This document shows positions 14,757 through 24,150 of a stretch of 64,000 nt of DNA, piece by piece (position 1 is the stretch's first letter; every line of letters begins with the position of its first letter). The position numbers were made by a program, and so were the translations under genes. The stretch is from Trichuris trichiura (lineage: Eukaryota > Nematoda > Enoplea > Trichinellida > Trichuridae): positions 3,658,001-3,722,000 of the forward strand of contig JBAJFE010000005.1 of NCBI GenBank assembly GCA_037903355.1. The letters are read 5' to 3'. Below the pieces are notes generated by a model. It made no database searches and was not told the origin of the DNA. It saw only the letters and a program-made list of their open reading frames with translations.

Positions 14757-15337
14757 TGTGGTAAACAAGTCGGCTCCCTACCTGCTAATTGGGAAGGCTG
14801 GCTCGTTCTCCCCTGGGCTCCCTACCTGGTAATTGGGTAGGCTCGTTTGATCTCGCCGAATCCGGCCTTTCAAGAACCGCCACAACCGCCTGTGCAGGTT
14901 AATCCGCACGGTTAATGAATGCCAAGGCATGGCACTTCAAGCTGCGGACGCAGGCGGGTGGCAGCTATTCGTGGTCCACCAAACGGCTGCCCGTGGCACA
15001 TAGGCATGCGCGCTCCCGGTAATCCGCCTATTACCGAAATGCCGCATGCAGCGTAGAGACGCAAGTGCTTGGGCGTAATCCTTGCAGGTCAACCGCCTCA
15101 AGCGGCGACAGAAGCGGATTAACGCCCATAATCCCTCTGCAAAACAACTGCAGAGGGGTATAAAAGCACGAGTGCTAACGGGCAGAGGACCAGACCGGGA
15201 GCAGACCGAACGACTGACCATTGCGTATATCGTTGTGTACAATTATTATGCCACGCATGTCTTCCGCAGTAAACTCCACCGCACAAACTCAAGGAATCGT
15301 TGAAGCAGCCACGCTCTCCCGCGGCAATTCTACCACA
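14757..15337 (+). repeat. 5' LTR (581 bp)
   Basis: Begins TG and ends CA like most LTRs, and matches 17820-18400 base for base on reading. A TATAAAA box lies at 15159-15165, preceded by a small hairpin (CCTCTGC...GCAGAGG, 15134-15156). Near its 5' end a roughly 30-bp motif around GGCTCCCTACCTG is repeated in tandem with small changes. The gag start codon at 15248 lies inside the LTR, about 90 bp before its end. Confidence 0.92.
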
Positions 15338-16114
15338 AGCTATCGAGGCAATATGGAGGAACCTACAGGAAACAGGTTCCTTGATCTGGGGCTGATTCCA
15401 GAGTTTGATGGCTCTGCCAGGCAGTCTGTTGCCGAATGGTATCAGAAGCTGGAACTGGTATGCCAATTGCGTGGAGTGGAAGACGTGACGTGCGTTGTTC
15501 CTCTGCGGCTCACAGGCGGCGCGTTTGCAGTATACCTGGAGATGCCGGAGGAAGACAAGAAGAGCGCTAAGAAGGTAAAAGCGGCTCTAATGTCAGCGTT
15601 CGCTATGGATCCGATCGCAGCCTACGACGAATTTACCACGCGGCAGTTGCGCACCGGCGAAGCTCCCGACGTATTCCTCGCAGAGTTGCGAAGACTGGCG
15701 TCCTTATTCGGTGGAATATCCGAAAAGGGTCTGGCATGCGCCTTCATTGCCGGCTTGCCGGAGAGCGCTCGGCACCTGCTCAAGGCAGGACTGCGCATGG
15801 ATAATCTCGGCGTAAGCCAAGTCTTGGCGCGAGCCCGAGCGCTGCTCACTGATGAGCGCGATGTGGGCATAGGAGCCGCATGCTCGGGGACCAAGCAGAG
15901 TCAGGCAGGAAAAAATGGCGCAAAGCGCAGATGCTTCGCCTGCGGAGGACTCAACCATTTCGCCAGAGATTGTAGGAACCGGCGAGTGAACGCTGAGGCT
16001 GGCGAAGATGGCGGCGAACAGCTTTCCCGTGCAAGACCCAGGAACCGCCTGCGCAAAGGCAAGAGCCCCGTGGTTCCTCAGCAGCAGGGAAACGGGCCAG
16101 AGGAGAAGGCATGA
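15248..16114 (+). CDS. gag: Gag polyprotein (capsid and nucleocapsid) of the LTR element
   Basis: 288 codons from ATG at 15248 (MPRMSSAVNSTAQ) to TGA at 16112-16114. The first 30 codons are in the 5' LTR, so the ORF runs through the expected primer-binding site. Residues about 40-200 look like a retrotransposon capsid (FLDLGLIPEFDG..., LRRLASLFGG, CAFIAGLPESARHLLKAGLR). A CCHC zinc knuckle, CFACGGLNHFARDC, lies at about residues 229-242 and should bind RNA. The stop overlaps the ATG of the next ORF as ATGA. The ATG at 15257 is an alternative start. No frame lesions are seen. Confidence 0.9.
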   Translation: MPRMSSAVNSTAQTQGIVEAATLSRGNSTTSYRGNMEEPTGNRFLDLGLIPEFDGSARQSVAEWYQKLELVCQLRGVEDVTCVVPLRLTGGAFAVYLEMPEEDKKSAKKVKAALMSAFAMDPIAAYDEFTTRQLRTGEAPDVFLAELRRLASLFGGISEKGLACAFIAGLPESARHLLKAGLRMDNLGVSQVLARARALLTDERDVGIGAACSGTKQSQAGKNGAKRRCFACGGLNHFARDCRNRRVNAEAGEDGGEQLSRARPRNRLRKGKSPVVPQQQGNGPEEKA

Positions 16115-17805
16115 GCGCCCGCCTTTCTCCTCCACATTTAATGGCCGCGGCGCTACCCACTGTTCGGATGCGAGTGGATGGCATCGAACGCCGTGTTCTC
16201 GTGGATACAGGCTGCACGAAGTGCATCGCCCATGAGTCATGTTGCAAACGGTGGAAAAGACAACCAGTGGGACTGATGGCATTGAATGGCGGAACACTGA
16301 GAGGCCAGGGAGTCGGCAGTGTATGGCTACAGCCGACGGCAAGGCTTCGAGCGAAAGCTGAGGTGATCGTTAGCCGACGAAAACCGCTCGGTTTTGATTT
16401 CATTGTCGGCATGAACGGTATCAAAGCCCTCAGCGGAGTTCAAGTGGATGCGAATGGAAGAGCACACTTTGGGCTCACCGGTGGTATGGCCTGTGCGGCG
16501 AAGAAGGCTGATATCAGGCTGAAAGAGCCAGATTTTGCAGCAACTTTCGATCGCACCAAACGACACCGGACCGCCATATGGAAGTGGAGGAACAATATGG
16601 GTCCAGAGGTTGCGAAAAACGGAGCACGGGAATACCTCTCAGCAAAAGGCTTTAGGCGCCGGTGTGAAGAAGGCCCGCCGGTGTGCGCACTGACCGTTGA
16701 TGTGGACGTCAAGCAGAAGGTGGCAGAAATCCATCACACGGCAGGCCATCCTGGGGTGCGAAGGACGCTGTATTTCGCGAGGCGAAACGATCCCACAGTG
16801 ACGCGGCGATTGGTGCAGTCAGTAGTGTCCACATGTGAGACATGCCGATCAATCGACCCTGCGCCAGTAAGGTGGAAAAAGGGATCGCTCAGCGTCGACA
16901 AGGTGTGGCAGAGACTTGCCATGGACGTAACCCACTGCGGAGGACTAGCCTACCTCACGCTCATCGACAGTGGGCCGTCACGCTTCACCGTATGGCGCCC
17001 CCTAAGGCACCACTCCAGCGCTGATGTGGTAAATCAGCTGGAGTCGGTCTTTTATGAACGCGGCGCACCAGAAGAAATCTTGGCCGACAATGATACCGCG
17101 TTCCGCAGCCGGCTATTCACGCAGTTAACGGCCAGATGGGATGTGCGCCTGCGGTTCAGGTCTGCCTACATGCCGTCTGGGAACGGCATTGTAGAGAGGT
17201 GCCACCGCACCATAAAAGTGATTGTGGCCAGGAAGCGCTGTTCAGTGGCGGAAGCGGTCCACATTTACAATTTTACACCGCGAGACGGCCGCAGCCCGTC
17301 AACATGCCCAGCAAATGCCGTGCACGCCTACGAAGCCAGGTCATGGGGAGTAGCTCGACGGGCGCAGGTGGAAGAACGAACGGACAGTCTGTACCAGGTT
17401 GGTGACAATGTTTGGTTGAAGCCACCTGGCGCCCGCTGCGACACGCAGTACCAAAGAGGTACCGTAACAAAGATTATATCAGAACAGACCGTAGAGGTCG
17501 ACGGCGTTCCTCACCATGTGCGAAACCTGCGCCGTCGTGAACCGTCTGAGCACTTGACCAGTGAAGACGATGCCGAGAGAGGGCATCGGAGATGGCCAGT
17601 CATGGTACTTCCTACATGTACCAATGCAACAAGTGGCAGGGATTCAACGGTTACCCTGGTGACGAGATCGACCGCAAGCAGAGCGATCGTGGACGCCCCG
17701 GAAGAACGAGTAATGGAAAGAAGGGGGAATCGAACTCCAGAAGAGCCAACTGCAAGACGTTCTGGCCGGGTTCGAAGAAGTCGCCGATGCCTCTGTTGTG
17801 ATTGA
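16111..17805 (+). CDS. Protease-integrase polyprotein lacking RT and RNase H
   Basis: 564 codons from ATG at 16111, in the -1 frame relative to gag; this frame is open back to 15976. An aspartic protease motif VDTGCTKCIA sits at residues 31-40. A short region like the very start of a gypsy RT (TAIWKWRNN) follows, then the sequence jumps near 16665-16690 straight to the integrase. The integrase shows the HHCC finger (H208/H209, H213, CETC) and a catalytic triad D272, D326 and E362, with exactly 35 residues between the last two. A chromodomain-free tail follows (LYQVGDNVWLKPPG). About 500 codons expected for RT and RNase H are absent with the frame kept. Translation probably needs re-initiation at the ATGA overlap or a -1 shift. 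Function as an integrase is inferred from the intact motifs. Confidence 0.9.
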   Translation: MSARLSPPHLMAAALPTVRMRVDGIERRVLVDTGCTKCIAHESCCKRWKRQPVGLMALNGGTLRGQGVGSVWLQPTARLRAKAEVIVSRRKPLGFDFIVGMNGIKALSGVQVDANGRAHFGLTGGMACAAKKADIRLKEPDFAATFDRTKRHRTAIWKWRNNMGPEVAKNGAREYLSAKGFRRRCEEGPPVCALTVDVDVKQKVAEIHHTAGHPGVRRTLYFARRNDPTVTRRLVQSVVSTCETCRSIDPAPVRWKKGSLSVDKVWQRLAMDVTHCGGLAYLTLIDSGPSRFTVWRPLRHHSSADVVNQLESVFYERGAPEEILADNDTAFRSRLFTQLTARWDVRLRFRSAYMPSGNGIVERCHRTIKVIVARKRCSVAEAVHIYNFTPRDGRSPSTCPANAVHAYEARSWGVARRAQVEERTDSLYQVGDNVWLKPPGARCDTQYQRGTVTKIISEQTVEVDGVPHHVRNLRRREPSEHLTSEDDAERGHRRWPVMVLPTCTNATSGRDSTVTLVTRSTASRAIVDAPEERVMERRGNRTPEEPTARRSGRVRRSRRCLCCD

Positions 17806-17810
17806 ACATC

Positions 17811-17819
17811 AGGGGGGAG
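17811..17819 (+). other. polypurine tract for plus-strand priming
   Basis: AGGGGGGAG directly abuts the first base of the 3' LTR at 17820, the canonical position for the second-strand primer. Confidence 0.85.
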
Positions 17820-18400
17820 TGTGGTAAACAAGTCGGCTCCCTACCTGCTAATTGGGAAGGCTGGCTCGTTCTCCCCTGGGCTCCCTACCTGGTAATTGGG
17901 TAGGCTCGTTTGATCTCGCCGAATCCGGCCTTTCAAGAACCGCCACAACCGCCTGTGCAGGTTAATCCGCACGGTTAATGAATGCCAAGGCATGGCACTT
18001 CAAGCTGCGGACGCAGGCGGGTGGCAGCTATTCGTGGTCCACCAAACGGCTGCCCGTGGCACATAGGCATGCGCGCTCCCGGTAATCCGCCTATTACCGA
18101 AATGCCGCATGCAGCGTAGAGACGCAAGTGCTTGGGCGTAATCCTTGCAGGTCAACCGCCTCAAGCGGCGACAGAAGCGGATTAACGCCCATAATCCCTC
18201 TGCAAAACAACTGCAGAGGGGTATAAAAGCACGAGTGCTAACGGGCAGAGGACCAGACCGGGAGCAGACCGAACGACTGACCATTGCGTATATCGTTGTG
18301 TACAATTATTATGCCACGCATGTCTTCCGCAGTAAACTCCACCGCACAAACTCAAGGAATCGTTGAAGCAGCCACGCTCTCCCGCGGCAATTCTACCACA
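17820..18400 (+). repeat. 3' LTR (581 bp)
   Basis: Identical to the 5' LTR on reading, including the TATA box (18222-18228) and the truncated start of gag. It ends TACCACA at 18400 and is followed by the 5-bp target duplication GATTC. Confidence 0.92.
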
Positions 18401-18439
18401 GATTCCGGCAAGTGGCACTTAGAAAATAAATGGAAAGGA

Positions 18440-20335
18440 AATGGAAATTGCAACAGCGCATATGCGCGACGTCGCGTTAAGGCGAAACCGCTTCGAGTTG
18501 AAACGCAGAGTGGCTCAAGTTAAAGCGGACTCTCACCTTAACGTGACGTCAAAAAAGAATTGTTTTACGCCCAAATATGAAAATTTAACGGTTTGAAGCA
18601 GCATCAAGATAGATCTAACACGAACCGGTTTGACATCGTCACAGGACGCCTCGCATGTAAAGTTTAATGCGGCATCAGAATATATCAGCATCTTCCAGTT
18701 TGGCGTTCTAATGGTTTGATGCGCAGGAACGTTTTCTCGCTGCGTTAAGATCGATCGCTGCCCGCCAGTTTCGCTATACAAATGTTAGACGCAAAGTTAC
18801 GTTTTAAAGCCGATTAAAGATGGATCGACTGCTTCCGTTTTGACGGTTCCCCGTTCGACGCCACGTCAAGACGTTACGACATCTGCCATTTTGAAGTTAC
18901 GCACGTTCTGACGTAACGACGTTCTGACGCCGTGTCGAGATGGTTTGCCGCTTGCTGGTTTGACGTTACAACGGTTTGACGTTGCATTATTTTGGCGCCG
19001 CGGCGAAGTGGTTCGCCGCCTGCTGGTTTGACGTATCAACGGTTTGACGTTTCATTGTTTTGGCGCCGCGGCGAAGTGGTTCGCCGCCTGCTGGTTTGAC
19101 GTATCAACGGTTTGACGTTTCATTGTTTTGACGCCGCGGCGAAGTGGTTCGCCGCCTGCTGGTTTGACGTATCAACGGTTTGACGTTTCATTGTTTTGGC
19201 GCCGCGGCGAAGTGGTTCGACGCCTGCTGGTTTGACGTGTCAACGGTTTGACGTTTCATTGTTTTGGCGCCGCGGCGAAGTGGTTCGACGCCTGCTGGTT
19301 TGACGTATCAACGGTTTGACGTTTCATTGTTTTGGCGCCGCGGCGAAGTGGTTCGCCGCCTGCTGGTTTGACGTATCAACGGTTTGACGTTTCATTGTTT
19401 TGGCGCCGCGGCGAAGTGGTTCGACGCCTGCTGGTTTGACGTGTCAACGGTTTGACGTTTCATTGTTTTGGCGCCGCGGCGAAGTGGTTCGACGCCTGCT
19501 GGTTTGACGTATCAACGGTTTGACGTTTTATTGTTTCGGCGCCGCGGCGAAGTGGTTCGACGCCTGCTGGTTTGACGTATCAACGGTTTGACGTTTTATT
19601 GTTTTGGCGCCGCGGCGAAGTGGTTCGACGCCTGCTGGTTTGACGTATCAACGGTTTGACGTTTTATTGTTTTGGCGCCGCGGCGAAGTGGTTCGCCGCC
19701 TGCTGGTTTGACGTAACGACGGTTTGACGTTTTATTGTTTTGGCGCCGCGGCGAAGTGGTTCGACGCTTGTTGACTTGACGTTGTAACGATTTGGCGTTT
19801 CAGTGTTTTGACGCGGGCCCAAGATGAACTGCTGTCTGACGTTTTCACGTTGCAACGTTTCGACGCTGCGCCAAGATGGATGGATCGATGTCTGCCGTTT
19901 TGACTTTACGCACGTTTTGACTTTGCAACGTTTCGACGCCGCGTCGAGACGGATCGACGTCTGCCATTTTGAAATGACATTTTGACGCTGCGTTAAGATG
20001 GTTCGACTCCTGTCGGCTTCAGCTTAGAACTTTTTGACGCCGCGTTAAGATAGTTCGACGCGTGACATTGAATGCTGCTATGATTTGGCGGTAAGAACGT
20101 TTTGACACATCGTCCAAATAGATTTGGAACTGACGGTTTGTCGTTGTCACGATTAGACGCGAAGGAACGACTTGAAGCTGCATGAAGATGGATTTGCACC
20201 TGGCAGTCAGATGTTTGTTACGATCAGGCGCGAAGGAACGTCTTGACGCTGCGTCAAGATGTTTTTGCGAAGCGGCGGTTATATGTCACCATGGTTTCAC
20301 GCATGTTGACGCATATCAACGCAGTGTTACTCCTT
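18440..20335. repeat. 68-bp minisatellite with decaying flanks
   Basis: From about 18935 to 19800 there are some 12-13 tandem copies of a 68-bp unit. The segment CGGCGAAGTG recurs at 19001, 19069, 19137 and every 68 bp up to 19749. Internally each unit repeats a TTTGACGT motif (GGTTTGACGT, CAACGGTTTGACGTTT), and units differ at a few sites (TTCGCCGCC or TTCGACGCC). On both sides, 18440-18935 and 19800-20335, degenerate copies with variable spacing keep the same TTTGACG/CGCCGCG vocabulary, so the array decays outward from its centre. GC content is above the surroundings. No coding potential is credible. Confidence 0.93.
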
Positions 20336-21389
20336 TCACAACTCGGACCCATCTAGTGATTAATAAATTACACGAAAAAAGATTTATTTTCAATGCTGAT
20401 GACGGTACTGAAAAACTTCTGAGTGCTCCATACCTGTTTGAATAAATAAATTTTTTTGCTGAACTTGTTGCCTGAATAAGCAGACAAAACTTTGTACGGC
20501 GCTGTACGAAGGTTCGGATTTTCTTACACACAATGCGAATAACACGCTTTTTCTTTTATTGCAATGATATATTACCTGAATAACTTTTGTGATAGAACTA
20601 TTTGCAGCGAATAGAATTCAAAGTAGCCTTTAGAAGAGGACTCAGATGGCCTTCAGAATTATGATAAAGAAAAGCGTGTCAGAGAGACCACTGTTGTTCA
20701 GCTTTCTTGCACGAAGGAAACAAAACAAGTGAAACAGATGAGAATGTAGATTGTTTCCAAAAAAACTCTTACGATGCAGTCACATTTTTGGTCGCACAGT
20801 ACCGGCAGAAGGTGGATGAGAAGAATCGAAAAGATCGTCTTAGAGAATAGAAAAAAATACATTTTCAGTAGGAAAAATCATGTGACATGTGAAGGTCTCA
20901 TAGGACTCTGAGGACAGCTGCAAATGTCAATGCTCATTTTATGCCGGTTCGTCAAAACCGCTCCGCTATTCGAAAAGGTAGTATTGAAAGCAGACTTTAG
21001 TTGTTCATTCTCTGGAGTCGGATGAAAATTTTGTGCATCCCATTATGGGTGTTGATGAGTTGTCAATTCATTGCTATCATTTAAAGTCCCAAGAAAACAC
21101 AGGACGCAAAAACAGGTAATCTCAAAGAGCAGTCAAGTGACTTATATAGACTTTTGCACCAGACACTTTTCAGCTATAAATTGTTTGCATACAAAAGGAG
21201 TAGCAACTAATAAACTACATGGATAAAAGAGCTATTGCTCAGATTCTCTGACTACGCGATAAAGGTAAAGAAAAGCGGTAAGGAATAGGTGAGTCGAGAA
21301 ATAGTGTTTTTGAAAGACGACGTAGCAGTGCACTGAACTAGCAGTTTTTGCGATAATTCGTTTGTTGAGAGAGTCAGCTTAATATTTGA
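20336..21389. other. no recognised gene
   Basis: About 1 kb of AT-rich DNA between the minisatellite and a Penelope-like fragment. No coding similarity is seen. Confidence 0.45.
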
Positions 21390-21730
21390 GAGCTATAATC
21401 TCGCAACTATTTCTTCTATTTGTTGATCTGAAGCGCAGTCTTCAAGAAATACTGCTAGCAAATAAGCTGCAATCAGGCATAAAAGGCTTCGCGGAATCTG
21501 ATGATAAAAAATTGTTTTTGATCTATTTAAATAAACTGACACCTTTTTGAAAGAATGATTCTTTGGTATGGGACCATAGATTTTCATGTTTGAATTGTTT
21601 CTTCGTACGGAGATGGTCCCGTTGAAAATAAAAGAACTTTTTAATGGAAGTCCGCAGCTTTCGGGCCGCGCGTGACCGGTCCTCAGTCGTACTAAAAATA
21701 ATGTGAAGAGCAAGTGCAATGTCGCCATTC
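21390..21730 (-). pseudogene. Penelope-like element fragment
   Basis: On the minus strand the segment reads TISVRRNNSNMKIYGPIPK, the same block found after the catalytic box in the relic at 11.9 kb and again at 60.8 kb. No catalytic box is present upstream, so only a short piece survives. The nearest GIY-YIG relic (22.04-22.5 kb) lies upstream of it in the same orientation, which is not the order in a single PLE. The two pieces therefore belong to different copies or have been rearranged. Confidence 0.65.
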
Positions 21731-22039
21731 AATCGGTTTAACAGTTTAAAACGAGTGTTGTAAAGTTTTGTCTTTGAAGCTTCTCTGTCTGTCGACCGAC
21801 TCTGTTCCTTGTTGTGTACATGTTGTACTATCTCACCATGTACATATTATTCTATTTTTCATATTTTACTCAATTGTTCATTTCACGCTTGTTGTATCCA
21901 TTTCCAACTTTCATTCCGTATATGCTGATTCGTTTCATGTTTATTCCATCTTTTTCCATGTAAATTTATCTATTCTTTAATATTTCCATATAAGGTACAC
22001 CATTTTTTCACTTGTTCCCTGTGTTCGTGTATGCAATCA

Positions 22040-22500
22040 AATTAATGAGCAGCTATCAGGGCGCATGATAATAGTCGTCCACAGTTCACTTATTTCCGCT
22101 CTTTGATCAGGGTTGTATGTTTCATTGCGTCTAATGTACAGGACTTCATTAATCCGTCGTAAGCGTAAGTTAGTTTTATAGCATAAAAGTTTTGGTTGAA
22201 AAAGCCGGTCACGTTGCGCTGCGTGTTCCATTACAGCAGAGGTTTGAATAGCTTTTTCCATGGCAGCACTTGAATCAAGTGTCGGTCTTCCATGTTGAGC
22301 GATTCGAGTGCTACTGTTGCTAAGAATGGTTTTTGCATTATTATAACTATTGAGCTTTTGTGTGTTGATTGAACCTATGTTCCAGGGTATTGCCTGTTTC
22401 CCCAATGTGCACTCCTGAACAAGCACATTCGACTGCGTAAACTGACCCTGTATTTTTTATTTGCAGGGATTTTTGTTTTCTGGCATCTTGAGACACGAAA
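22040..22500 (-). pseudogene. GIY-YIG endonuclease relic of a Penelope-like element
   Basis: Read on the minus strand from about 22460, one frame gives TGSVYAVECACSGVHIGETG followed by NTLEHRFNQH. This is the GIY-YIG endonuclease core, with the variant V-Y...V-H-I motif and the conserved Arg after the second motif. A stop follows at about 22350. Continuing frames include HAAQRDRLFQPK and LRRINEVLYIRRNETYNPDQ, matching the C-terminal part of PLE endonucleases. Frame breaks mean it is inactive. Confidence 0.8.
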
Positions 22501-22768
22501 AACATTGAAAATGAAAGTAGTCACAATAAAATAGCGCAGCGCCAAGCCGCTTAAAAACTGCAAAAAGTGAAAACTGTGGTTTGGGCACCCCTCTACCTCT
22601 AACAATTTACAATTAATACATACGAAAAAAAGGTGTGATTTATTTTTCATTTGTTCGACATGTACAACTTACCACGCTAACAAAAAGATTTACACATGAG
22701 CGCTAACTGTGTTTGCATATCCGTTCTGAAGACGAATTTAAAATTGCAGTGGGGGAAAATTTACTTAC

Positions 22769-23281
22769 TTTGTCTTCCGGAGCGTTGATATAAACGAAAT
22801 TCGTCTTGTTCGCGCCCCTTTGAAAGAATAAAATACGTACATCTTGTCGTTTAGTCAAATTGATTAAAGCTGTACAACTTCTGGTTGAATATTCACTGAA
22901 ATAAAAATAAGACGTGCAACTTCGCAGCAGCGCCTTCTTTCTGTTACCGCACCGAAAGAATAAGGAAAAACGCGAAGACAGCGAAGCTAAAATACGTATA
23001 AAGGTGTACTTCACCGCTGAAGTCTGTGACAGACGCAGACTAGAAAATAAAGAAAGTGACACAAACTGAATACCATACAGTTAGAATGCAACAGTATATA
23101 AAGTGAGCGTAAATGAGAAATATAACGTATCAATTTTCTCGACCATCTGAAAAAACCGACAGGCCGACGGATATTGCCATATTTTAATATGAACAAAATG
23201 AAAAAGTACGATGGTACTTACTTTACTTTCGGGATTGTCGCAATGTGCAATGCACTGTTCTCTTCTAAGTAGATACAACAT
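22769..23281 (-). other. two exon-like minus-strand ORFs ending at splice donors
   Basis: Two ORFs on the minus strand run into consensus donors: one ends ...NFVYINAPEDK at 22769, the other (ATG at 23281) ends ...CIAHCDNPESK at 23222, both followed by GTAAGTA. Their last residues resemble the exon-like ORFs at 6581 and 23745 (...DVAEDK, then GTAAG). I cannot link them to a named gene. They may be exons of an unknown gene or chance. Confidence 0.25.
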
Positions 23282-23739
23282 GTAAACGAGCGCTTTGTCT
23301 ACGCAGTCTCTTCGTTACCAATCAACTGTCCAATTCTGAATAATTTCTAAGCAGCTGTCAACTGTTCAGTTCTATCCGCAATGCACATATCTGTCACATA
23401 GAATATGTAACCTACAAAAAAAGCACACAAACATTGGCATCGTTATTTGTTAACTTTATTGAATGGACAATTTCCTTTATGAATGACACTTTCAGTTGGA
23501 GCGACTTTTGTTCCACTATTGTTGTTATAAATAAATAATTGATCTGCTCACTATAAACGGAGTTGCAGAAAAGATGTCGCACAATCATGATTTGTGCTAA
23601 AGTTTCACGAAAAAAAGATGCGAGTGCAACTGGCAGTAAACGTCGCTTTCAGGCACATGCAGAGCAGAGAGCCCATAGATTATATTAGGATACGCGTTTA
23701 CGAGCAATGATTGAACAAGACATTAAAAGAATTGTTACG

Positions 23740-24150
23740 CTTACTTTATCTTCCGCAACGTCGAAAATGCCACCGAGGTCGATGAAGTTTCAATGTAGTC
23801 GTTGATATTGCCTCGTTCGACTGTTCAATACTATTCCATTGGCCTCACTGTGTGGTGCTGATTGCTGAAACTGGGTCAAATGAAGATAAACTTAACATTG
23901 GATGATAACGTTTCTATTTGCTTAATTTCTCAAAATGCTCCACTGAATATTTACGTAACAGCGACTTCTCGCTATGAAATATCGATATGTGAGCGAGGTG
24001 ATTTTTAATCAGCCACTTTTATCTACATTTAGCTAGCTGCCAACAGTTAATCTCTAAACTCGCTTATACACTGATAAGATTAGGAAATACGTCTAAGCAG
24101 CATTACAAATTGGCTCCTTGAATTTGGAATCGAAAATTTGTTATTTTAGA
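23740..24150 (-). repeat. inverted duplication, copy B (partner at 6187-6590)
   Basis: Reverse complement of the segment at 6187-6590, about 17 kb away, with moderate divergence. The exon-like ORF of copy A is damaged here: the ATG is lost and a stop interrupts the frame, although the donor-like end at 23745 (GATAAA then GTAAGC) is kept. Confidence 0.8.

Larger units (their letters stand above)
14757..18400 (+). mobile_element. complete LTR retrotransposon, Gag-protease-integrase without reverse transcriptase
   Basis: The element has 581-bp LTRs at both ends, identical on reading, each beginning TGTGGTAAAC and ending TACCACA. It is flanked by a 5-bp direct repeat GATTC (14752-14756 and 18401-18405). 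A purine tract AGGGGGGAG (17811-17819) sits directly before the 3' LTR. The internal part carries gag and a second ORF with aspartic protease and integrase in Ty3/gypsy order, but the reverse transcriptase and RNase H expected between them are missing. It is much richer in GC than the flanks. Identical LTRs and intact ORFs mean a recent insertion, so reverse transcription was probably supplied by a related full-length element. Total length 3644 bp. Confidence 0.93.

Noticed and set aside
14937..15242. 101-codon minus-strand ORF present in both LTRs
   Set aside because: It is a mirror of GC-rich LTR sequence, repeated only because the LTRs are identical. There is no domain or start context.
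15976..16114. Programmed -1 frameshift heptamer between gag and the second ORF
   Set aside because: The C-TTT-CCC run near 16022 is out of register for the gag frame, and no other X-XXY-YYZ site was seen. The ATGA overlap is the simpler explanation.
14757..18400. The LTR element as an endogenous retrovirus
   Set aside because: There is no envelope-like ORF after the integrase and no RT. The 3' LTR follows 14 bases after the stop of the second ORF.
18935..19800. Regular 68-bp repetition as a CRISPR array
   Set aside because: The whole unit repeats, so there are no unique spacers, no cas genes, and the context is eukaryotic. It is a minisatellite.
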